Below, piece after piece: positions 53,501 through 62,153 of a stretch of 64,000 nt of DNA (positions are counted from its first letter, which is position 1; every line of letters starts with the position of its first letter). This DNA is from Cladopsammia gracilis. Taxonomy: Eukaryota > Cnidaria > Anthozoa > Scleractinia > Dendrophylliidae. A program made the translations under genes and the position numbers. The notes under the pieces are model-generated. The model searched no databases, was not told the origin of the DNA, and saw nothing but the letters and a program-made list of their open reading frames with translations. The DNA lies in NCBI GenBank assembly GCA_022457155.1, contig JAJGOT010000239.1:627001-691000 (forward strand), in the 5' to 3' direction.

Positions 53501-56500
53501 TGGATCAAAGGTTTCCTATTAACACAGTGATCACAATCCAATTTTCCCAGAGAATATCAATAAAACACAGTTAGAGTTTCTGAGAATTAGGAACTGATAA
53601 AAAAAATCAGTCAGCAAGGGACAATGAATAAAATGCTGGTCCCTGAATAAACACCTGGTTCAAATTGTTCTGGGTTAACAAGACCAAGTTTTAAACAAAG
53701 ACCATGTTCAACATTAACTCAAGAAAATACACAATGTGCCATACAATGTCATTTAGCTGCAGTTTATCAGATTATACCACAAATGTTTGGCAGGGTAAAT
53801 TAATCATGTCTAGGTCAAAAAGAAAAAAAAAAAAACAAAACCAAGTTATGTTATTCCATACAGTAGTCAACTAAATTGCTGATTTTAGATCAGACCTAAG
53901 GTTCCCATTTGAATAATGTTTGGTGCTGCAGCAAAATATTAACACATTGTACATGTTGGTGCCCATGTCAGTTACTTGGGTGCCTAATTGCTACCAGGCT
54001 CCTCTTAGAAAACAGCCTTAACGTGTACATGGACATATAACATTAATTATTCTCTCACCATAAAAAGCTCTCCTTGAATCTCTTTGAATGATGCCATTTC
54101 TAATGTGAAAAAAAAATGAGAAAATATGAAGCATACTCCCATATCACTGCTGCATTAAATTGTACATTATCCTCATATTACCAGTGAATAAGATGGGTAT
54201 GGTTGATGTAAATAATATACATGAACATCGTCTTAAGAATGAAAACTGACTTGTAACTACTAGATGTTATTACATGGGTTTAGATGGGCATTGGCACATG
54301 GGATAAGTCTCTGCAGTTACCATATGGTAATATGGCAAAATTTTAACCCAATATGGTCTGCACTCTCGTACATGTAAGCGACCACCTCCCATAAGCGACC
54401 ACCTAGGCTTGACATTTTGGGTGGTCGCTTACGGGAGGTTCGACTGTATTCAAAAGAAATGTTTACCTATTTATTCTGTTTACCTTTACAGAATATTTTT
54501 TAAGGCTGCTTAAATTTCAAAACAATGCTGGCTTAATTAGAAGAAATATCTGTATATTTGCTTGCTTTGACTTATTGGACCTAACACCGGTGAACAGAGC
54601 CGGTGAAATAATTCCAGCTAGTAAAAATATAAAACAACAGCTACTCAGCTGAACTACTCAGTCAGCACACAACTGTCCTGCTGTGTTTGTTTATGGTTAT
54701 GTTATTTTTAGTTCAAAATCAATCTTCGTTTTTCTCACAATTTTCTGAATTTTCTAAATTTTCTATGGTATGAGCATGAATCATTCAGTTTTATTCCATC
54801 TCACTGTATATTTTGCTGTGACCAACAAAAGCAGAAGTCATTCACATGAATTTTATCCAAAGCATAATAGGAAGACAGTAATATCCTCCTTTCAGTGTAC
54901 ATGTACATTGTAGTTTGAAGACAGAACACTGTAAAGCACAAATTTTGCTTTTGTCTTGATGCATATTCACACTCTAAAATACCATGAACAACAATACATA
55001 TAATACATTGAAAAGAGAATTTCTTTGAATCCTACATTACCTAGCTTGCACTTCATATTGATACTAAAAATTTCAAGTCACAATGTAACCTACACTGCCG
55101 TACATGTATAAGAAAAACACCCTCACTTCTCTGTACAGTTACATTTACAGCTGTACATTCGGTTATTTATTACTTAACCTTTTTGTTTTAACTGAATTAG
55201 AATATTTGATTTCACATTGGGAGTTTGAAAAGAATGATACAATCCATTCACAATTACAGTGTATAAACATTCATTTTGAATAATGTGCAGAGAGGCGACC
55301 AATAATTTTAACTTTAATACTCCATAGTACGATGTACAACTCAAGTCAATCCCACTCTGACTCATCAAGACCAACCGGTTATTTTTATGTAAGATTACTG
55401 TCTTTAGGTGATCAACCAAGTTACAATCTTGGACGTTTTAAAATTCAGACTGCAGATTACAGACTGGCATAAGTGCATATTAGGTACATTTGTATCAAGT
55501 GCAGTGGGTATAAAATGCAGACTGAGACCAAAACTGTCACTTGATCCTAATTTATGACTTAATCTATCAAGCAATCTGCTGTAAAACTGTCCTACTACAG
55601 ATGCAAGCCTTCAAGTAGATGTATTCTATTTTTCGCAATCACACAGGATAACTGTGAACATATTTAATCTGTAATCATAGCTGCACACCGTTGTAGGCAC
55701 TAAAAAATAGTTTTGGTCTTACAACTGTATATTAATATAGTCAGCATTTTATACTCAGTCTGGAGTCCAAAATCTTAAGTCTACAATGACTTTAATTTAT
55801 AACACAACATAGCATTTGATGGCAAGAATAAGCAGCAAAACAAGTCAAATATGCCAAGTTATTATTTGACATAGCATTCAGAGTGCAAATACGCATCAAA
55901 TTGAGTTCAAATATGACACGTTATTACACTCTTCTGACCATGTGTTAGGTAAAGCAGTTTCAAAAACTTAGTTTTAGGAGAAGGTTACTGTTGTTTAATA
56001 AGTAAGTAACTGTTATTTAAGCACGATGGGTATTAAAGCTAGAAAGCTCATGGGTTCGTGCTCTATTTTACATTACGAACTATTTGCATCTAAAAATAAT
56101 GAACTTATTCAGCGAAAAGTTGAGTAACAGCTGGGTATTTTTACTCATCAGTTTTGATTTTTTTAAGCCTTGTAAAAATACTCAGCCATATTACACAACT
56201 TCACGCTGAATAACCTTTATTTATTACACTTGTCTGACCATAGGCTAGGGTAAACAGTAATTTTTTTTCAAAATCTTAGATTTTGGAAAAGATGATTGCT
56301 GGACAGTAGTAATAATCGGTAAACTATATAATAATAACATGTACATGTATAACAAACAATTTAATCAGCAGAAAGTTGTGTAATGGGGCTGGGCATTTTA
56401 ACTTGTCGGCTTTTATTTTTTCTCAACTGACATGTAAAAATACAAAGCATATTACACAACTTTTCGCTGAATAACCTATATTTATACTGACCAGTCACAA

Positions 56501-59500
56501 TACAATCTGCACATTTAAGCTTAATTTAAACTTAATGTTGTTGTTTTAATGATTTAAATATTTTATCACTTATACATGTACATATAAGCTTACAAACAGC
56601 TTGAAGCATTCAAGGTATTTCCAAGTAAAGGCAACCGCCATGAGAACAAGCCCCCTTCATGTTTTGTAAAGCTTTGCAGGTATAAACTTAAGTTTTTGTA
56701 AATATCAACGAGCGTTCATGTATTGACATGTGTTCTTGTAACCCTCCATAAAATGTACCATGTGTTTTTCTCAGATCTTTTTCGATTCATTTTCTATCAA
56801 GTTGTGACAGTTTAAAGTGAAATATCCCACCAATTTTATGAAACTAGACTGATTTGAGCATTTAGCATTTCGAAAATCAATTGAATCTGAACAAACATTG
56901 TGCACATTTGAGTTACAAGCAGAATCATGCTAGAAATGCACGCATGGTTGACTGTACAAATTAAATCGAAACGCTACCCAGCGGTAAAACATACCTGCAA
57001 AGATGCGTGGGTTCGTCTTCATTCTTTTACGGCGTTTTGTATTGAGATTTCCACTGAATAAAGCCGTTTTAAGGCCCGAAGCCTCGCCAGAAGTCAAATT
57101 CGACCGCCATTGACCGTTGAAAATATCCCGCCTTCGCTGCCTTCGGGTCAGCGGCCTTATATTAATCCGAGGTGGATGCGTCATGTATAAGGACATAGAT
57201 TGTACCCTTTCATACGCCCTAAAGATTTTGAAGAATTAACTTCCCCGTTTTCAAGGAGTCGGCTGAGGAGAATTTTGCTTCTGCTTATGGAATTGCGCTC
57301 CTAGAATAACTGAAAAACCCCAGGATCGACCAGGATCCTCGTAAAGGGTAAACGTTTTCAGGTGCTGACGAGATATCAGCCATTTACTCAACCCACTGAA
57401 CCTGAACATTTGGAATAGAATACGCAACTTTCCAGACTTCTACGAATCACTCTTCGCAATTTAAAGTTGGCCTATTTTATTATTTTAGTTTTTACTTTAT
57501 CAGTGCTGGAACAATTCCAATAAGGGGACCGCCTTGTTTTCCATGACAATCTGTCGCGTGTCACGCGTCACGCGTCACATGCGCGACATCATTTTCAAAT
57601 AAATTATTAGTACTTTTATTATTCCGTTAAGCTATTCTACCAATACCGAACGCTAAGTAATCTTGACGTTGGCTCTGTCTGTTGTTGCAGTTTTATTTCC
57701 CGAATGACGCCGGCAATCAACAATATGCCGGCCCGAGTGCACGCTCAAGCGCTTCTTTTACAGGGATTTATCCCATGTGTTTATCAATCTGTTCCTGGTC
57801 TCGCTATTTTCATTTACACGACTTTTAAAGGGTTACATGATTCATTGTTACACAGTTTCTAGCGTCTCCCTTTTACAATTACATGGTTTTTACAGATATG
57901 GATTCCATAAATATGTAGTTCTCAATAAGTGCATTTTAAGCTATAGATAGTAAAGAAGTTACCATCGATAAAAGTAGGAAGTTTCGATGAAATCCGATGG
58001 TATGGCTTTTAGGGGAGCAGGGGTGGTGTAGTGGTGAGAGAACTCGCCTCCCACCAATGTGACCCGGGTTTGATCCTCGGTCCGGGCGTCATATTTGGGT
58101 TGAGTTTGTTGCTGGTTCTCTCCTTGCTCCGAGAGGTTTTTCTCCGGGTACTACGGTTTTCCTCTGTCCTAAAAAAACCAACATTCTAAATTCCAATTCG
58201 ATCAGGAAAGAGGACCTGCATGGACCTTCAAGTTATTGGCGGTAACGAATAATTACAATAGAGTGAAGCAGGGGAAACAGCCTTTAGTTCTAGTTATCCA
58301 GAAGTTCGATACTGAGACTCCACAGTACAGTTTCAATAGCCCTCCTTTTCTCACTTACTTAAATCACTATTTACGGTACTTTTACATGATCCAATAAAAC
58401 ATGTAAATTTAATTTACAGGGTTTCAACAGCCCCATTTGTGGTAAAGACATTTACATGTTATTTACAGGATAATTCCAAACATTTACATGTTATTTACAA
58501 ACGAAGATACTGTAAATCTACCTAAAAATATTTACATGTTATTTACATGTTCTTCAAATTATAATCCCAGAAAACGACCCTGTAAATCACTATTTACAGT
58601 ACATTTACATGATCTATTGAAACATGTAAATAACATGTAAATTGTTTTTTACAAATTCTTAATATGTTAATTACAATTTACAAATCATGTAAATCTAGAT
58701 TTACATTTTGTAAATTGGATTTACATGTGCGTGTAAATTTTCAACTTTTCCAGTGATACTCGCTGTTAAGTTCATTTATCTGGATTTTGAGGTCAAATTG
58801 AACATGGTGGTTCCGTGTAAAATGTTATTGTTATGGTAAAAAGCAAATACATTTGACTTTGCTATTGTATGTCCCCAGAAAAATGATGGTTTGACGCCGT
58901 AGTATGGTCAAAACAGTAGCGGAATTACTCGCTTCACGCACTTAATTCCTCACTCTTCAAGGTATGACGTCAAACTATTATTTATCAGAGGAAATATACG
59001 CTCTCCGGGTATGTAGTCCTGCACCTGTTCAAACGATGTCTGTGATTCGCTAAGAAAACAATAGATTTGTCCCGCTGAGATAGGGATTAGGGATAGGGGC
59101 ATTGTTCAAGTGATATAATTGTATCGTTCGCCAATCACAGACATCGTTTGGACAGCTACGACCCCGCTCTCAAATATAATAGCGAACTAAAATGTATTTG
59201 TTAAAAACGTAATGATAAACAAGGTTTTGACTCTGAGTGTGAGAAAAATTAAACAAGTTATCCTACATTAAATCCTTTGAATTGCATTTATAATATTTTA
59301 CTTATAACTACCTCTCCCGAGAATGCCAATCCATTTACAGTGTGTTCAGACCCTTTGTCGTCTTTACAGCCAAAATGGAAGTGAAATTGCTCAAGCTTAT
59401 AAACACTGCCGCCCAAAGGACCGCCGGTCAGTGTCGCCGTGCGCTTGGACTTGTCAATGCTTAATGTAGGAGCGTGGCCATTGTTGGTTAGTGTTCCACT

Positions 59501-59646
59501 GATGTCCCCATTCTTGTTCTCACAAGTAAACTTGACTCCTTTGAGGCCTGGATCGTTCTGAGCCGCGTTGGTGTCAATGTTTATGGGGGACTGGGCGCTT
59601 TCAATACAATGTGCAGAAACGTGATTCCAATCTTGGGGACCAAAGA
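44548..59646 (-). CDS. Secreted-type alpha-carbonic anhydrase, copy 2 (incomplete as seen)
   Basis: Exons recognised in transcript order: 59312-59646, 49503-49595, 46910-47079, 44548-44634 (TAG stop). Each has the same phase as its partner in copy 1, and the first three have identical lengths (335, 93, 170 nt). Encoded motifs: QSPINI, NNGH, QFHFHFG, GSEHTV, LHMV, LTTPP and the ending [15 protein letters not shown]. All zinc ligands, the proton-shuttle His and the catalytic Glu/Thr are kept. The 111-residue exon differs from copy 1 at about 16 positions. Two parts are missing: the signal-peptide exon (nothing convincing up to 64,000) and the 70-nt exon expected in 47,080-49,502. Direct joining of the 49503 exon to the 46910 exon would run into a stop, so the gene either has a diverged exon I missed or is broken. 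An 8.6-kb transposon occupies its largest intron. Confidence 0.85.
44690..45120 (+). repeat. Interspersed repeat 'AAAATGGCCGCCATTTTGGA', copy 2
   Basis: It matches the copy at 26,850-28,150 and 48,530-49,000: TTTTCGCGGTGTTACAATGT, GGAAATATTTTACCTCTAAT, TGTGATGTGCTCTACAAG, GACGTCATCCAAAATGGC. Here it is uninterrupted and so reveals the empty sites of the CAACCTCGTT insertions in copy 1. It lies just inside the last intron of alpha-CA copy 2, as the 26.8-kb copy does in gene 1. Confidence 0.75.
45490..46080. repeat. Composite repeat with tRNA-like SINE head (inverted relative of 41.1-42.85 kb)
   Basis: It contains CTCCTTCCATCAGCTGTAAA (45,532) and a + strand tRNA-like stretch at 45,785-45,850 (GGTCACGGTGGTCGAGTGGT ... 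CCAGGTTCGAATCTTC). A poly-T/C run, then ATTATGAAAGTGATGTACTG and GCTTACCGCAATATTGCGTT, follow. All occur reversed at 41.1-42.85 kb. It sits in the last intron of alpha-CA copy 2. Confidence 0.65.
47667..47864 (+). pseudogene. LINE RT C-terminal fragment in alpha-CA copy 2 intron
   Basis: The + strand frame reads [20 protein letters not shown], then [35 protein letters not shown] and TGA. 'F...LWN.IP.SLR...S..SFK' is the C-terminal signature of CR1/L2-type RT ORFs. It lies in the interval where the 70-nt exon of the carbonic anhydrase is expected, so the insertion may have displaced or destroyed it. Confidence 0.75.
48530..49000 (+). repeat. Interspersed repeat 'CCGCCATCTTGGATTTTAC', copy 3
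   Basis: It shares GTTTTTGTGATGTTACAATA, ATCGGAAATATTTTACC, GATGTGCTTTACAAGATAAG and GACGTCATATCTCGTTACCA with the copies at 27 and 45 kb. A poly-G run (49,061-49,078) lies just beyond. It is in the alpha-CA copy 2 intron with the missing exon. Confidence 0.7.
50210..51125 (+). repeat. Left subterminal array of the CACTA element, 43-bp tandem unit
   Basis: Irregular ATGTAAATAACATGTAAAT motifs (50,210-50,500) become a regular 43-bp tandem repeat, GACC(C/A)TGTAAATAACATG, TAAATTGAAAAAGGGGGGCT, (G/A)TCAA, present about 10 times, with shorter 30-bp derivatives near 50,960-51,080. In CACTA elements such subterminal repeats are the binding sites of the transposition protein (known for En/Spm). Confidence 0.9.
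51345..51425 (-). repeat. Non-LTR retrotransposon 3'-end fragment (minus strand)
   Basis: TGATAATGATAATAATAATC then TTTATTGAGGATGCCAACGT is, on the minus strand, a short 3' UTR ending AATAAAGATTATTATTATC. This is the same kind of end as the LINE tail at 9,020. No coding part remains. Confidence 0.5.
54365..54450. repeat. Short foldback with AAGCGACCACC motif
   Basis: GTAAGCGACCACCTCCCATA, AGCGACCACC and the mirrored GGTGGTCGCTTACGGGAGGT form an ~80-bp foldback ending TCGACTGTATT. It looks like a paired end of a mariner-like MITE. It is nested within the CACTA element. Confidence 0.6.
56994..57196 (-). CDS. Unrecognised basic ORF with donor site inside the CACTA element
   Basis: From ATG at 57,194-57,196 the minus strand reads [30 protein letters not shown], then [20 protein letters not shown] and PRIFAG. 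It then meets GTATGTTTTACC, a good splice donor. CpG is richer here than nearby. This could be a first exon of an element-encoded protein, but I recognise no domain and could not find the following exon. Confidence 0.25.
58018..58250 (+). repeat. tRNA-derived SINE with conserved core
   Basis: The tRNA-like head (GGTGTAGTGGTGAGAG as A box; CGGGTTTGATCCTCGG as B box) is followed by GGTTGAGTTTGTTGCTGGTT, CTCTCCTTGCTCCGAGAGGT, TTTTCTCCGGGTACTACGGT and TTTCCTCTGTCC. That core is a familiar conserved SINE domain seen in many metazoan genomes (recognised from memory, name not certain). It is inserted in the right part of the CACTA element. Confidence 0.75.
58385..58735 (-). repeat. Right subterminal repeats of the CACTA element
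   Basis: ATTTACATGTTATTTACA and ATTTACATG occur at least ten times, mostly inverted relative to the left array, up to the right TIR. Unlike the left side they are not amplified into a 43-bp tandem array. Confidence 0.85.
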
Positions 59647-59876
59647 CTAAAAATAATAATAATAATTTAGTTTCCTTGTTTTAAATTGCTTAAGAGTGAG
59701 TTTAAACGGCAATTCAGTTTAACCAGAGGAAGGTTGCTCAAGTAGCTGAAATATGTTGCCGGGAGTGATCAATATCGTGCCGTAAAAAAAACTATTTAAT
59801 TGAAAACCGTCTTAATTTTTTTTCTTTAAACTTTCGACTACAGTTAGTGATACAATACTACAATACTACAATACTT

Positions 59877-60435
59877 AAAGGGCTACTACGATCAAATTTT
59901 TGATTTTCATTTTTTTACATTTTCGTGTACTATTAGACTTCGTTACTCATCTTGCCAAATTTCAATTCATTAGGCACATCAGAAGTCATTTAATTTTAAC
60001 ATTTATTTCCGAGAATTTACGGCCGCCATTAAAAAAACCTTGTTCCAAGGCTTGGTTGCGAATGGGAAAAAGTGACGTAAAAGACTCAAACATACCTCAC
60101 GGGTTGAAATTATAATAAAATTAAGTGTTGAAAATCACGCGAAAAGCAACAAAAACTTTAGACTCGTTCTTCGTGCAATTTTCTATGCTGATTGTTATTA
60201 TAATTTCAACCCGTGAGGTATGTTTGAGTCTTTTACGTCACTTTCTCCCATTCGCAACCAAGCCTTGGAACAAGGTTTTTTAATGGCGGCCGTAAATTCT
60301 CGGAAATAAATGTTAAAATTAAATGACTTCTGATGTGCCTAATGAATTGAAATTTGGCAAGATGAGTAAGGAAGTCTAATAGTACACGAAAATGTAAAAA
60401 AATGAAAATCAAAAATTTGATCGTAGTAGCACTTT
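59877..60435. repeat. Long foldback element (~240-bp arms)
   Basis: The arm 59,877-60,118 (AAAGGGCTACTACGATCAAA, ... ACGGCCGCCATTAAAAAAAC, ... CTCACGGGTTGAAATTATAA) is almost identical to the reverse complement of 60,195-60,435. The loop is only about 76 bp. Differences are few, which suggests recent arrival. Non-coding; upstream side of alpha-CA copy 2. Confidence 0.9.
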
Positions 60436-60616
60436 AATAGTCTCGTTTTTCAGATTTTGAGAGAAACGAAAACGTTTTAAACAAAGGACAATAAGCTAGT
60501 GTTGCTATGGTAATCACCGTCGCTTGGAAACCAGTCAAACGTAACACTTTCAATTGTTCATAAACTTTGTAAAGTATGAAACCAACGAAGCATATCTCCC
60601 CTGCGAAATTTCAGTT

Positions 60617-60800
60617 TCAAAACATACCCCACGGCAAAAAATAAATAATATTAAAACTGTTTCGAGCCTCCAAGTATCGAGCGACTGTCTTTAAGATGCG
60701 TCTTTTATGTTTCAACTTCTCGTAGATGTGCACGGCACGGTCCCGTTTTCTTCTTCCTGTTTCGCCAATGTATATCTTTTTACAGAAAGTAAATAAAACG
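60617..60800 (-). pseudogene. Penelope-like GIY-YIG endonuclease relic upstream of alpha-CA copy 2 exon
   Basis: The minus strand reads FCKKIYIGETGRRKRDRAVH, then IYEKLKHKRRILKTVARYLE and ARNSF. This is the GIY-YIG motif of Penelope-like elements. Its neighbours (GTGTTGCTATGGTAA, CACCGTCGCTTGGAAACC on one side; TGGTTGCCCCGTATTTCCAG and TTCCTCCTGTTATAAGG on the other) match 35,570-36,280 in copy 1. It thus predates the gene duplication. Confidence 0.75.
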
Positions 60801-61633
60801 ATCTTATAAATGTTCACAAGCTATTCCATGGCAAAATTAAGAAATACGTTGCTGACGATTCATCAGCTTAATATGAGGTTATACTGGTAAATCAGTCAAA
60901 TCATCTGGCTACCAACATTACCTGCTACATCATGTACCTCACGACAAGATTTACTTTGTTCAACTTTTTGTGCTTATGCAACCTCATGCAAATACGCGAG
61001 AGAATGCCGAAGTTCTTGTCGTTGATTTTTAACGCTTTATATTCCCTGGGAATTTCTTCTCGTTTTTGCAGTAGGCTATTTTTTCCTTGATCCTCAACAG
61101 AGATCAAAATTTACCTTGTTTGGTTGCCCCGTATTTCCAGTTTCCTCCTGTTATAAGGAAATAAATAATTGAAACAGACATTGCCATTAGAATCAGTCAC
61201 ATTACCTTGGAACAGTTCCTATTTATATTTACGACTACTCGACAACAAGATGGGTGTGCAGCTCGAATTGTGAGCGTGAGTGGTTATCGCATACCGTCCG
61301 AGTAAGAGTCACTTGGTTGAACAACTAATTACAGATTACAGAACAGCAAACTGAGAAATGCCACCCAGGCTATTTAGAGCCATGTGCGCCGCCTGATACA
61401 AAAAGCCAGGGCCCGGTTGTTCGAAAGCCGATTAACGCTTAGCCTGTTCCAGGCTCTCAGATAGTGGGGGCGAGTGAAAAACGTTGGTAACGAAGAAAAT
61501 AAGAGTGGGGACTGGGTTTGGAGGGGGCGGGGACTGGGGAGACAGTCCCCACCCCCCAGGTTCAAATTGTGGGTTCTTTGATAAGGATAATGGTTTCGCA
61601 TTGGAGCTATTTCATCGACGAAATGAACCGTTG

Positions 61634-61800
61634 TTTATATACCTAAGTCAATAAAGGTTGCTTTGGCAATTGGTCATTGGTAATTGGGCATTGGCATTTG
61701 GACCACAATGCAATGCTTTGCTTGAGTGACCGCCAAACAATAGCTTCCCGATGCCCAATTATCAATGACCAAAGCAACCTTTATTGAATTAGGTATATAA
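61634..61800. repeat. MITE with TTATATACCTAAGTCAATAA ends
   Basis: Left TTATATACCTAAGTCAATAA and right TTATTGAATTAGGTATATAA are inverted, followed by AGGTTGCTTTGG and its mirror and repeated ATTGGGCATTGG units. Non-coding. Confidence 0.8.
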
Positions 61801-61891
61801 AGTCTATCTATTTGTTTATGTAAAGGCAAGTCTGTTTTTAAGGTGTGTGATCTCATGTAGGATACACGACAAAGGTTAAAAGTTAAGCATT

Positions 61892-62153
61892 CTATAGGCT
61901 ACTTCGAAAAATACCATAAAAATCTTTTATATGCAGGCTCAGCCTCACCGGGGTGCAATTATTCAAGTCTCTTTTGTTAGAATGGCGCAATGGCATTCAG
62001 AGTCCAGCATTGTGTGTTCGTATACAAATGTGCACCGTATGCAAATTGACAAGAGTTTAGCATAGTTTTTGTCGATCAGGCTTACATCAAGCACCACCCA
62101 AACCTGAACTTTAAAGAGTTAATTATGGTATTTTTCGAAGTGGCCTATTATAG
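61892..62153. repeat. MITE with TATAGGCTACTTCGAAAAAT ends
   Basis: Left CTATAGGCTACTTCGAAAAA and right TTTTTCGAAGTGGCCTATTATAG are inverted over about 28 bp. The terminal TAGGC(C/T)A resembles the 6.2-kb and 18.2-kb families. The interior of ~200 bp is non-coding. Confidence 0.8.

Larger units (their letters stand above)
50188..58755. mobile_element. CACTA/EnSpm-like DNA transposon, 8,568 bp, ends intact
   Basis: The left end CACTGGAAAAGTTGAAAATT and right end AATTTTCAACTTTTCCAGTG are a perfect 24-bp terminal inverted repeat (it extends through TACA). ATA flanks both sides (50,185-50,187 and 58,756-58,758). CACTR termini with a 3-bp duplication define the CACTA (EnSpm) superfamily. Subterminal arrays of (A)CATGTAAAT point inward from both ends: dense at 50,210-51,125, sparser and inverted at 58,385-58,735. 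The interior (51.1-58.3 kb) has short frames only; a basic one at 56,994-57,196 (-) ends at a CAG/GTATGT donor and could be a first exon. No transposase motif is recognised, so autonomy is unknown. It lies in the intron between the 59312 and 49503 exons of alpha-CA copy 2. Confidence 0.85.
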
